A DNA stretch of 43,570 nt, taken from NCBI RefSeq assembly GCF_000003605.2, contig NW_003119941.1:15355-58924 (forward strand), written 5' to 3'. Positions 1-10,546 of this stretch are shown here, piece after piece. This DNA is from Saccoglossus kowalevskii. Its lineage: Eukaryota > Hemichordata > Enteropneusta > Harrimaniidae. Every line of letters starts with the position of its first letter. Within the stretch, counting starts at the first letter, position 1. The translations under genes were made by a program, and so were the position numbers. The notes under the pieces are model-generated. The model had not been told where the DNA came from, searched no databases, and saw only the letters and a program-made list of their open reading frames with translations.

Positions 1-1249
1 TATCATGTGCTATTTTATCATTACTGAATCGCTGTGAAAAAAACACTTGGTAATTAATATTTAACATTAAATTAATTAACATTGTTGACATTGTTAATTA
101 ACATTTGGCTGAAAATGTGGCTAGAAAATTGAAAAATGTGTCGATTTCATGTGATTAAAGACATATTTGCATATAAGTAACCCATCAGGCATGTAACTCT
201 GAATTACCAGGCAAGGCAATCACCAGTAGCTGATTTGTGAATGTATATATTGTCGTGATTTTAATCGAACATATTCTGCTGAATGCTTGGTGTTTAAATT
301 TTGGGGGAGTTTTTGTATCAGGTGAAAAGTGTTTTTGGGAAAGTCAGTAAAGTTGGCCTGAAAACTAATAAAGCAAATTGCAAGTCAAAACATTAAAAAG
401 ATAATTTTAAAGCCGAAAATGTTCGTTTAAAGTTTGTAAAATATTGCTGACAAGTTGTAAAAGTTAGCTGAAGGAGAGTTGTTGCCTAGAAGTCAAAAGT
501 ATGTTAACAAATCGAAAAATCGTACTTCAAAATTAGCCCCTTTTCTTTCATTTCATTTTCCAATTCTTCAACTGTTTTTTATCTTGGGGGAAACTTCAGT
601 GATATTTTCACTGCTGAGTGATCCTGGACTTATTACAACGTTATTAACACTGTTGAAGATCAGCAAACAACCCAGTATGCTGTGTATAATAAGAGGTCTG
701 CCAATGCCGTGAAATTTTTTACGCCTAGATTGAGTAATCGCCAACAATCCAATTTATGTTATCTATCAGCTTGTTCATGGTTTTCCTGATTCCTTTCAAA
801 TTATATCAATGTAATTTATATGCTTTTTCTTATTTTGCTTTCACCACAATGAGAAAACCATTGGTCTAATACTGGGACAATGTTGGGTATATACTTTATA
901 CAAATTGACATTTTTCTTGTTGGATATACTGTCTTTATTTTGTGTTAACTCGTTTAATAGTATATTAACACTTGTGTTCTTATAAGTTACTATTCAAATA
1001 AAGTTATGAACACAATACTATTGTAATGCCAAGTCGATGTGTCTTAGAAATGTAATTGCAATAACACTACAAGTACATTGACCTTGTCTAATCAAATGTC
1101 TACCACATCACCTTTGATATGTTGCACGTAAAATGTCTGGCCAACGCGTTTTTGTGAATGGCACTGCACTATAAACCATCATTTCACATTCAACTTAAAT
1201 GAATTCCATTCCCATTGACATCATCGGGTCATTGACATCATTTGCTGCT
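1..1249. other. 3' flank of gene A, no coding gene seen
   Basis: This stretch lies beyond the stop codon of gene A, so its right part is probably that gene's 3' UTR. It is AT-rich, and its open frames (for example 479-712) are short, start poorly and show no family resemblance. I see no repeat with clear ends. Confidence 0.5.
934..939 (-). promoter_or_regulatory. possible polyadenylation signal of gene A
   Basis: AATAAA on the minus strand, about 310 bp past the stop codon of gene A. It is a hexamer match only in AT-rich DNA, so chance is quite possible. Confidence 0.25.
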
Positions 1250-4200
1250 TTAATTTTTATTTTTTTGTTTTAATTCAGCTTCCTTAAAGTATGAATGAAA
1301 TCGTTCCCCAGTTGCCATTACCAATTTATATTTGACCCATTCTGGTATTCTTTCAAATAACCATCCCTAAAATGAATATCAAAGGATTCATATGAAAAAG
1401 GTATATGATAAATGTTCTCAATATTTGTTCTCTATGTGCAATGTAATGCATATTTAGCTAGATAATAATATGTAGTCGTTCTCCAAACATAACTATGATT
1501 GTATAATTTAAAAAAAATATTCGCATAGAAGCGTAATACGTTGCAACTACAGGTGTTATTCACCAACTTTAACGAAATAATCTTGAACAATCTAGAAATT
1601 GTGACAATGAATTTAATCAAACGAGAATTTATAGAAGCGAGCGGCTGCAACAAATGATAGAGATAGTAAATACTGGTGACTTTACCTGTATTGAGTGAGC
1701 AAGGTAGCCATTGGTTCTGTGTTCTAAACCAACTGTCTGCAGGGCACTTTTAGTATAGTCTGTTGGCGTAGGTATCATTAGATTAGCATTACTTATACCA
1801 CTCAGCTTAGTGGTTACAAAAAACGGCATTACCGACTGCAAGATAGAAGATAAAAAAAGGGTTTTGTATATGTATATTATTGCATATGCTTAATTATACA
1901 TCCAAGACATGACAATATTATACCAATGATAACAATAATCATGTATGCAAATTTATGCAATGCCTCTAACTCAGGCGCGGAATTATGTTAGAGGTTCTAG
2001 AAACAGGAACGATATTCAACGATATAATGCAGAAATGTCAAATAACTAGACGTTACACTAACCTGCACTATTATGCCCGTCGAAGCATATTCTTTGTGTA
2101 GACCCAGTGAAAAAAATCCATAAACGCCTGCAATATTTCAAAGCACGTGTTACGATTTTACTATACCAAGATATATGTGAATTAAATGTTTGCATTCGGT
2201 CAAACCTTAAGAAAAATGTAAATGTCGATTACGGTGTGTAGAACGTTGTTATTTGAATTCAGGTGACAATATTCACAAAGTACTAGTATTATAAAGAAGG
2301 TATTATATGCATACATTGATTTATTGAATGGATCAAAAACCTGCATTCATGAACAACATAAAACAAATTATTCTGTACAGTTTAGAACGATACCTTAGTT
2401 GATGAATATATTAGGAGTAATGGCAAGGGATTTAATCCCGCAGCTGAAGATATGTTGATAATCACACCTTTACGCCTGTGAAGTTAATTCCAGAAATTGT
2501 GATTATTTTCCGCATAATAAAGTGATTTATACTTATAACATGAATTTTACTAAATAACAGAGAATCGTAGTATGCAGTGTAAATCAAGAACTATTTTTTT
2601 TTTGAAATAATGCCTATATCAAATTTATGTGATTCAACATGAATAAGTTTTAAATACATACCGTTTCACCATTTGTGGTAACACTATTTTTGTCATCTGA
2701 AATATATATACACTAATATTCATAATAGTAGGTTGGCATGTCTGCCAGTTGTGAAAATCTATAATGATCAGGTAGCTTTCCTATCAACCGTGATTGTTAT
2801 GTTTATGTAACATACGATAAGTCCGTTATTCTGTCGCTTGGGTATTTATTTACGTGGCACGTGGTTTATAATAGAGTTGGGAGTACAGGAATACATTGCA
2901 AAAGGATAATCATTTTTCGGATCCTACACATGGTTTCACACACAACTGGGTATTTATATCACATATTGCCAAGAAAGAAAATACGACAAAATATTGAAAA
3001 GTTTGTATGTCATCGTACCTACCATAGTACAGGCTAATATATTGACATTAAGTATATCTGGTATAAACTGTTGGGAAAACAGAAAAGCCAAATATTTGTG
3101 TGATGTGCCAGTCACGATGGTCATGAACCTATGAGTCTGGTAAGCATAAAAACGGAAATTTATCGGTAGTAGCATACTCATGATGAAAAAGACATATAAT
3201 TTATTAAGTTGGCAATAAAATTTTCCTTCCAGTCAAAATATAAAGATACAGTCTAAAAAAATAACATGAGGCTATTTTTCCAGAAAATGATAGTTATATT
3301 TTAGTGAATGGTGATCGATTTGTCTGAATTAAGCACTTTTATCATTGATTGAAAAAATGACACTATATCTTAAAGCGAGGGAGTAGTCACCTGCGCATGC
3401 GTCAGATGGCCATAGCGTGTCAATGTTTACAAACAAGCGTCTACCCATGAGACTTTGCGTTTTTAGCGTGTGTTGGTAACATCACTTGGTCCTGAATTAT
3501 TTGATAAACCCTGGCAACAAAAGCTATTTTGCTTTAAAATAGTCTTCTATAGTATTATATTATACCAGTATTTACCCCGGCCGCTGAGGGTAGACAAATC
3601 TGTATATCGACTGCGGCTAGGTCAATATTTTTAACATTATACTGAATAAAACAAGAATTTTGTTAAACGCTGCACTGCAAAATGCCTTGTTTCCTAATGA
3701 CAAAATTCATAAGTTTCACCATTCACAAGTGTTGTTTTTTTCGTCAAAACGCTAATGGTAAGTGTGCTTTTTTTATCATTTATTAATTGTTACAATTATA
3801 ATTTCTGTAGGTAAAAACTTGCCATGGGCAACCGTTATGTTGAGAAGAAAATGCTACATTTTTTGACCTGTTCAAAAATTAAAGGTGATTCTCAAGGGAA
3901 ATGCCGACAAACATTAACGGAATTGTTAGATTTATCATAACGTATGCGCAAGCGCAGAAGCCTTAAATAACTTCTTTGATCGACGAGAATATAAATATAT
4001 ATCGACCGCCAAATGAGCGAATCTGATAGGGCTATGCAGGTACAATAGTATATTACTAATATATATCATTCCAAAATATCAATGATGTAGTATAAAAGAA
4101 CAGTATGTACGTACCTTGTTTGGTGAGTTTGTGAAGTATTCAGGATTACTATGGTTTGTTCCAACATTGTTGACCAAAACGCCAATGTCAAGATTATTTA

Positions 4201-4318
4201 ACAGCTCGGCTATATGTTTATATATTTCTGGTCCACCAGTGAAATCTACTTGCAGCACTTTGGTTGTAACGTTATACCTGGACTCTAGAATATAAAATCA
4301 AACAAACAAACAAACAAA

Positions 4319-4397
<79 letters not shown>

Positions 4398-7300
4398 ACA
4401 CAAAAAAATGAATAAAAATCTTTTTTACACAAAATACAAGCTCGTGCTCTGACGACAGAATTGCAGTTCAGTTAAAATATAAATATAAACAACAGGCTTT
4501 TTTTCTTACCTATTTCCTGGGCAACATTTTCCAACTTGGCCAAAGTTCGGCTGAGTAAAACGATATTAAGACCTTTCTCTGCAAGCTGCAAATGTGAAAC
4601 ATAAAATGATAACAGTCCATATACGTGTTGATCTCAGTTCCAGCCTCAACCTTTTTTATGATGCCAACTATTTACCATCAAAATTGAGATCTGTTTTTGA
4701 TAATTTTGCAATGTATATGAAGAAGGTCGGCAAGAGGTATTTTCGTAAGCTGTAATCAATTGTTTTTATTTTCGTAATAATGTTATTTAAATATATAAAA
4801 AACTTAAATTCGTAGAGATGGGCAAGGTGTAAAATGTAATCAGCTATTTTATTCGTCCGTAATTTGTACAGAGCTATTATTTTTTGAAAGCGTATGAAGC
4901 ATTTTTCAAATTGAATGTCGTAATTCGTACGCAATTTCCAATTTTGATTCTTCAACTCAAATTATCGAAAACATTATAAAAATGTAAAATATAATTTATA
5001 AAAATGTAAAATGCGTTATCCATGTGTTAAATGTAAAAAAAATGTAAAAACGTAAAATGCTGTTTTTATTTCTTGTAACCTGTACCAGCTACCCACTTGC
5101 CCCCCCCCCCATAAAGCATGAACCTTCAACGGACTGTACTGATACTAGGACCCACCTGCTCTGCGTAAGCTTTTCCTATTCCATCAGTGGCACCAGTGAC
5201 AACTGAAAGTAATCACATACACTTATCAAACGGCGTGTGACAAAATGGTGTTAATATGTACGTAGTCCAGTGTTGAAGTCGTACTTGGAATTGAACAGTT
5301 GAATACCTGTAGCCAAGGTGTGCCACGTCAGTAAGATGACTAAAACCGCCTGCACAAACTCAATAACCGGATTAACTGGTGGTTCGGGTGGATGACGGAG
5401 ATACTTAAAACAAAATCGTTAAACGTCAAGGAAACTGCAATGTTGTGTCCTGTGGTGAAATGTTCAATGTACTCCAGAAGCAAAACGTGTTTTAAATACT
5501 GTCACGCATTCAACACATATGTACTACAATGCAAGGCAAGCAAATATAGTGTTATGGTAACGAATCATCTTTAGAAACTCAACTAGAAAAAGATTCCGGT
5601 AGAACGTATTGCATATATTATTTTGTATTCCTTCTTTTAGATTTAAGCTTAGATTTTTTCAGTTAACAGTGATGTAATTTGTTTTTGTTTTAAATTTATC
5701 CATAAAGTGTGTATTCGTCTTTTTGTTAATTAAATTCATTTTCAAATTCACTGAAAAATAATAACTGTATTACTTAAAGCGGGGGTCGTCAACTGCGCAT
5801 GCGTCAGATGGCTATAGCGTGTAATTGTTCACAAACAAACGTTTTTAGCGTGTATTGTTCGTCGCTGGAGACTCAATTCTCGCGCGTGCGCAGGTGACAA
5901 CCCTCCCGCTTTAATTATTTTTCAAACCTACCACCCTTCCAAACTTTGATATAGACAAAGAATAACAATTTATCTATGGATTTAGGAATTGTGTTTTAAC
6001 AAGATCACAATCCATCGTTGTTAAAAAGTTTTTGTTGAATTGTTTTCACATTTCACACTAATTTTGCATTATTGTATTAATTTGATTTTTTCATCTTCAA
6101 ACAAAAAATCAAACTATAACTTTCATCCTTCGAATTTTGGTATTTTCATATTTTTACAAATTCTGTTATCTAAAATTTTAACATCTTCTAATACATATTA
6201 TATTAAAAAAAATATCCCAAATATTAATGCTCCGGACAAATATTACAATTCATTTACTACTGAATCATCGACTACACATATGAAATATGCGAAAATGCGT
6301 AAAATGCGTTGAAAAAGCGTAAATGTTAATATTTCGAATAAAGACCATCATATTCTCTTCGAAATTAACCCAGTAACAAATTCATTTCTGCTGGGATTTC
6401 TTGTATAAATTCTTTTACTGTGTACATTTGTGAACAGTTTCCCGCAAAAGTTATGAAAAAAATCATTTGAAAATGTTAGTTTTAACTTAACAACTAACTA
6501 CTCAGGTCCACAACCCAACTGTAGGGGTAGACCAATAATTTATATTACTGCCCGAATATGGGCGTTTCTGCTCGAGCGCAGGTGATCTCCTTGCGCGAAG
6601 GAACTAACGCCCGTATTCGGGCTGTAATGTTGTAACAGTTATTACATACCTTTAATAACATAAAGAATACAGGGCTTATATCTTAATGTTTAAAGGTAAT
6701 TCTAATTGGTAAAAAGGTACATCGCGTTAATCAATAAGTTTGGCATAGATGATGGATATGTTTACGCATCCTGTTTACTGGCTCCCTTGACAATATGCAG
6801 ACGATACTGGCTGCAGCAGACGATACTGGCTGCAGCAGACGATAATGGCTGCAGCAGACGATAATGGCTGCAGCAGACGAAATGGATATTATGCAGTGGT
6901 TGCGGTCGATATGACAGGGCCAACTTGATGAAATTCTTGAACCAGCACCAGAAAATGAAGTACCAGACGAAGTGGACGGTTTTATAAAAGCACACCAGAT
7001 GCTTTAAGTACCGTTAAAACCACCGAGCGTGATGTCCGTCGCTGTACCGAGTGGCTAACTCAGAATACCGGAGAATTGCCGTGCCTCAAAGACATACCAT
7101 CGGTCGAGGTGAATGAGCTTCTGGGCAATTTGTTCATCAGCATAAAGAAGAAGGACGAGGACGAATATGCCAACATGAAGTGTAGTTTGGAGCGCTATCT
7201 TTGCGAGTTATCGATTGTTTGAATTTCATTTTTGGTTATAACAAGCTCATGTATCCGATGTGAGTTGTTTTTACATTTATTGTTGTAAAAATAGATTTGT

Positions 7301-8458
7301 GTGCGGTTGCAAACTTGTATTAAAATATTTAATATTAACATCACCATGATTGTCCTTTTTATTTTCATTTTTAAATTTTCTCCAAGCAAACGAAAGTAAT
7401 TCCGGGAATGTCTTTGATCATTGGACCTCTCTGTTGCTATTGACGACGGTCCATGGATCAAAAATCCCTGGATGTTCCTGTTCTAAAGTGTGTGTTTGAT
7501 TGGCGGGCGGATGAAAGCACGTAAATAAAAACTCCAGCGGAGATCAATATTCGATTGTTTTTATGATACATGTAATTATAGAAAATGGCACTCGTACGCT
7601 TCACCAGTGTTGGCTAAGACTGGGGCGTTTCACAATTACGCTGATTACTGTAAAATGACTAATTTTCACTGGGTTTAAATTTCACCGATTTACCATTTCA
7701 GGCATATTCAGTGGGTTTTAAATTCACGATTTTATCATTTAGATAATGTGTTCTATTCTAAATTTTACATATTCACTGGGTTTTAATTTATCGCATTTTC
7801 CAGTCAGCGAAATAAGCTAAATTAAAACCCAGTGAATAATTACCCCCTTTACAGTATAATTAACCGAAATGTAGGAGCCTCCATCTGAACCTCGGAGTGA
7901 AAAAGTTAACTGTATCCCAGTTCTTGCAAAGGTCCGTTTAAAATTTAATCCAGGTAGTAAATATATGCGTTCAAAACTTAAGCATTGCGCAATTATTCTG
8001 TAACTTGTGTGGTCCGCGAGCAATGAGGAACGGCCTTTGACATAGCTGCAGTTCTGTAGCTCGCTTGGTTTCGCTGTCCGTTATTTTGTTCGTCGTGGTG
8101 TTAACGCGAAACCCAGTTCTCTAGTTCGCTTGGTTTCGCTGTCGGTTATTTTGTTTGTCGTGGTGTTAACGCGAAACCAGGGAGCTACAGAGCTGCAGCT
8201 ACCTTTGACATGTCATGTGTATTTACATTGCGGGAATGGCTTGTTCATTACGATGAATATGAAATATTACTCACCAGCCCAGTTACCTAGTCCTCGCAGA
8301 TCTGTAGACAGGCCAAGAGTCCCGGTCAAAACGTATGTTTTAACACCTCGCAGTACAGATAACACCAACTGTAACGAATACCAACAAACAACTACAGCGC
8401 CGACAGCTGCAAACACAGGATGGTCCAGCTGATCCAAAACTGCTGCAATGGCTGCCAT
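1250..8458 (-). CDS. HSD17B12-like: Gene A: HSD17B12-like very-long-chain 3-oxoacyl-CoA reductase, with a 1-nt frameshift in exon 8
   Basis: Short-chain dehydrogenase predicted to reduce 3-oxoacyl-CoA (fatty-acid elongation) or 17-keto steroids with NADPH at the ER membrane. Ten exons in transcript order: 8275-8458, 5156-5202, 4510-4585, 4115-4284, 3023-3067, 2662-2696, 2394-2475, 2063-2127, 1686-1835, 1250-1366; all introns are GT-AG with the phases of genes B-D. The start at 8458 has a strong Kozak context and gives the same 184-nt exon 1 as B-D. Visible motifs: an N-terminal hydrophobic segment (about residues 15-37), VVTGATDGIGKAYA cofactor loop, LLSRT (Arg for the NADPH phosphate), LVNNVG, NISS with catalytic Ser and YSSTK with catalytic Tyr/Lys. 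Exon 4 is two codons shorter than in C. Exon 8 is 65 nt instead of 66: the T run after MDFF has 7 T where 8 are needed, and the sense frame resumes one base off. This means either a recent pseudogene or a sequencing error; everything else looks intact. The length would be about 323 aa if the frame is whole. Confidence 0.85.
3374..3480. repeat. left end of a MITE related to the one at 5778-5910
   Basis: The sequence after TTAA at 3370-3373 shares a TIR-like start (AGCG, a G run, then ACCTGCGCATGCGTC) and about 80 bp of body with the complete element at 5778-5910, including the stretch around ATAGCGTGT and the TTTTTAGCGTGT motif. A matching right end is not clear; a weak candidate lies near 3945-3966, ending at a TTAA. 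The copy is in intron 4 of gene A. Confidence 0.45.
4300..4398. repeat. (AAAT)n microsatellite
   Basis: About 20 uninterrupted AAAT units, preceded by several AAAC units, in intron 3 of gene A just upstream (transcript sense) of exon 4. Prone to length polymorphism. Confidence 0.95.
4731..5112. repeat. interspersed repeat, copy 1 (poly-C end)
   Basis: Begins near GGCAAGAGGTATTTTCGT and ends with a TGTACCAGCTACCCACTTGC motif followed by a run of C. The same start and end motifs, with GTAAAA-rich sequence between, occur at 16362-16880. The ends are roughly inverted G-run/C-run sequences, which suggests a non-autonomous DNA element. It lies in intron 2 of gene A. Confidence 0.45.
5774..5914. 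mobile_element. MITE with TTAA target-site duplication
   Basis: TTAA at 5774-5777 and 5911-5914 flank a 133-bp element. The terminal inverted repeats are about 25 bp: left AGCGGGGGTCGTCAACTGCG against right (reverse complement) AGCGGGAGGGTTGTCACCTG. A TTAA duplication is the hallmark of piggyBac-type transposases, so this is probably a non-autonomous member of that group. It is in intron 1 of gene A; a relative is at 3374. Confidence 0.65.
6544..6628. repeat. 85-bp element with near-perfect terminal inverted repeats
   Basis: ATTACTGCCCGAATATGGGC at the left and, reading inward from the right end, ATTACAGCCCGAATACGGGC. The arms are about 23 bp with two differences, and the middle is GC-rich. 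The sequence can fold into a hairpin and is likely a tiny MITE. It is in intron 1 of gene A. Confidence 0.55.
6798..6880. repeat. 19-bp minisatellite, four copies
   Basis: Four tandem copies of a 19-bp unit (CAGACGATACTGGCTGCAG, the third and fourth with AATG for ACTG). It lies immediately before and in continuity with the Crypton-like coding relic, so it may have been an Asp/Ala-rich coding repeat of that ORF. The period is not a multiple of three, so it shifts frame. Confidence 0.8.
6882..7222 (+). pseudogene. Relic of a Crypton/KIAA1958-type tyrosine-recombinase ORF (N-terminal core-binding part)
   Basis: Reading from the ATG at 6882, with one in-frame stop (near 6918) and one frame change in the A run around 6985-6995, the frames encode an acidic leader, then ERDVRRCTEWLTQN, IPSVEVNELLGNLFISIKKK and a KCSLERYL-like end. 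This layout (a short helical domain with a W-L, then a 'L-x-x-F-x-x-x-[KR]-K' segment and 'SL-x-R-Y-L') resembles the SAM-like N-terminal domain of DUF3504 / Crypton-derived proteins such as KIAA1958 and QRICH1. The catalytic domain (R...HxxR...Y) is absent. It is plus-strand, inside intron 1 of minus-strand gene A, and clearly non-functional. The family assignment is by eye only. Confidence 0.45.
7644..7858. mobile_element. TA-flanked MITE, copy 1
   Basis: An element beginning CTGTAAAATGACTAATTTTC and ending with the inverse CTTTACAG, flanked by TA. The ACTGGGTTT motif inside each end is inverted. A second copy in inverse orientation is at 34782-35075. TA target duplication suggests a Tc1/mariner-type origin. 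It is in intron 1 of gene A. Confidence 0.6.
8034..8210. mobile_element. MITE with 9-bp target duplication and internal tandem 65-bp repeat
   Basis: The 9-bp direct repeat CCTTTGACA at 8034-8042 and 8202-8210 flanks an element at 8043-8201. Its ends are inverted (TAGCTGCAGTTCTGTAGCTC against TAGCTGCAGCTCTGTAGCTC, then TTGGTTTCGC or CTGGTTTCGC). Internally, 8051-8115 and 8116-8180 are two tandem copies of a 65-bp unit. A 9-bp duplication fits Mutator-like elements. It sits about 65 bp inside intron 1 of gene A, close to the exon 1 donor. Confidence 0.75.
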
Positions 8459-8644
8459 GTTTAACAACGATGTGATCTGAGGTCAACGTTCACCTTTGTG
8501 TGTCAGCGGCAAGCCGTTGATTGTCGCTATTCATCCTTTACAGTGGCAAAATTTTCCGTCTTATAACAGGGAGCTCAGGAACTATGATCAACTGTATGCA
8601 GTCTCTATGAGGTGGGGGGTATCGGCTGGTATCTAGTGTAAGAA

Positions 8645-9089
8645 ATAGACAAGGGATGAAGGCTCCAGCGAGCTCATATTTTTTAAACTGGAAAAAACAG
8701 ACGAACAGAATGAAAAATAAAATCTATAAAAAATACCAGGTTGAAGAATATTAGTTGCTATTTCAAATTTCGCCAAAGCCTTACCTATATTTTACTTATC
8801 TGCAGAATAAATCAAGAAAACTACACAAATTGACTCTATTTCTGAATAATTAACGGTTGGCCCGAACGTACGGCACAGTTCAACCCTGACCCTGGCACAG
8901 TTGGAGGCGTGGCCTGTTCTAAATTTGTTAACAACCAATTATAAGACAGTTTTGTGATTGGTTCTTCGCCTCCAAGTGTGCCATGCGTTCGGGTTCGGTA
9001 TTTTTTTAGATTTTATTCTTCATTCTTTTTGACTGTTTTTTTCGAGTTTAAAAAATGTGAGCTGGCTGGAGCCTTCATTCCTTGTCTAT
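8645..9089. mobile_element. Foldback element with ~100-bp inverted arms
   Basis: The left arm starts ATAGACAAGGGATGAAGGCT (8645) and is mirrored by the right arm ending at 9089; the arms match over about 95 bp, including TTTTTTAAACT and AATAAAATCTA. A second, inner inverted pair (CCCGAACG near 8861; CGTTCGGG near 8986) continues the fold, followed by TGGAGGCG. The whole forms a nearly palindromic 445-bp unit typical of non-autonomous DNA transposons. A clean target duplication is not visible. Confidence 0.6.
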
Positions 9090-10396
9090 GGTATCATTGT
9101 GGTTTTGTGCTGCAGTTATTTCGTTCTAATATTTGTTCGTCGGAATACTGTTTTGTCCCGATACTGTTTTTTTCACAATGTTGCTTCTTCAAAAGTTGTT
9201 GTCACTTCGTTCTAGTAACACTAATAAAATATGTGTAATTTAAAGTATACCGTAAAACCATTTTATTTCACTCCGACATTTAATTTCATTATTTTAATGT
9301 TTTAATATAATTGTTTTTTAAGTTCGCGAACTTGGCAGGGAAACATCGAGTTATATTGTTATTTTACATGTTCACGTGGATTAAATTTGGCGTAATTTGC
9401 TCATCAGCAAAAATAGCGGATAATTAATGCATGTACACACAGTACATTTCAAATCGAAAGCTCTGCCCTCAAACAGGTTTCAAACACGTTCTCTCCTCAT
9501 GGTGGTCAGCTGTGAAATAAAAGACACAGAAAGCGTGAGCCTGTTTATTATATGGAATCACTAGTCCTTGTTTAAACGTAAATCATTTGAAATCACGAGG
9601 AATGCATAATTGCAATAGTGAATCACTCAGAACCACACTGGTGTTCGGATGTCCGTTCATCTGCCTAAAGAGCGACGATCGGTCATTACCAAGTTTACTT
9701 GGAGTACACCACAGTTCACCATTAAATCAATATATGGAAGCTCGTTGCGTGCTTGTTAACTTACATCATAACACCGGGAATCAGTAGATATTTTATTTAT
9801 TTATTTGTCAGTATGGTTTGATTGTTAATGATTTATTGATATTTTTTTATTTTAAAAGATTCACTTTTAATTACCATATTCTTCTCAAAAGAATCCCGTC
9901 TATGTAGTTGATCGGCTTTAATACTATGGTGGAGCAATTAATGTAACATAATATCACAATCAGTGAGTCGAGACAGATACATATTTCGTACTTTTTAAAT
10001 CGCGGGGAGTTATATATATATATAACCCTCGAATTACCACAAAAATTCCGGATAATTAGAGCCAGATATATTTTATTTATACTTTAAATATACTTTAAAT
10101 TATTTGATCGTAATATGTTATTGTGCTATTTTGACAAAAATTTTTCAATTTATTTTACTCGAGAGAAACATTCTTTTTAAATTGTCAGGTTAAATTGCCG
10201 TGCGTAACATAAAAATTGCTGTGATAATTTGCCTTCGATGAACTGAGACGAAACAATACCTGCGACGAAATGACTGTCCGTTATGACAGTATAATTTTAA
10301 GACATTGGATTGATAAAGCATGATGATGAGGATGTATTTTACCTTTTTTACTGTTTTTGTCAGCACACATTGTAAATAAATGTGGGTCAAAGAACT

Positions 10397-10546
10397 TTGG
10401 TCTGTACTCCCAACCCTGTATCTGGTAATGTAATCTGACATCTTTACGGAGATAAGTGTACGTATCAGCAAAATACGTTTTGAAAAATAAACTGCATAAG
10501 TTGACAACGCGCTTAGTAACAGTTACCAATAGAACACCTAACTAAA
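10397..10546 (+). promoter_or_regulatory. 5' flank of gene B, conserved with gene C
   Basis: From AACTTTGGTCTG through CAACCCTGTATCT and the CTGACAT, TTTACGGAGAT and GTTGACAACGCG motifs to the ACTAAAATG start, this block aligns with 16931-17093 upstream of gene C. It probably contains 5' UTR and proximal promoter carried along in the duplication. Confidence 0.45.

Larger units (their letters stand above)
8459..10546. other. 2.1-kb divergent intergenic region between genes A and B
   Basis: The start codons of A (8458, minus) and B (10547, plus) point away from each other, so promoters for both should lie here. I see no TATA box I would defend. The left-centre holds the foldback element at 8645-9089. 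The block at 10397-10546 is shared with gene C's 5' flank. A 66-codon frame at 9587-9787 has no recognisable family. Confidence 0.6.

Noticed and set aside
479-712. 77-codon open frame in the left flank
   Set aside because: Non-ATG start, low-complexity AT-rich composition and no recognisable domain.
8130-8432. 100-codon plus-strand open frame
   Set aside because: Antisense to exon 1 of gene A and starting inside a MITE.
9587-9787. 66-codon open frame (starts MKSRGMHNCN) between genes A and B
   Set aside because: No family recognised and no splice partner; it may be a transposon ORF fragment, but I cannot support a call without a BLASTX search.
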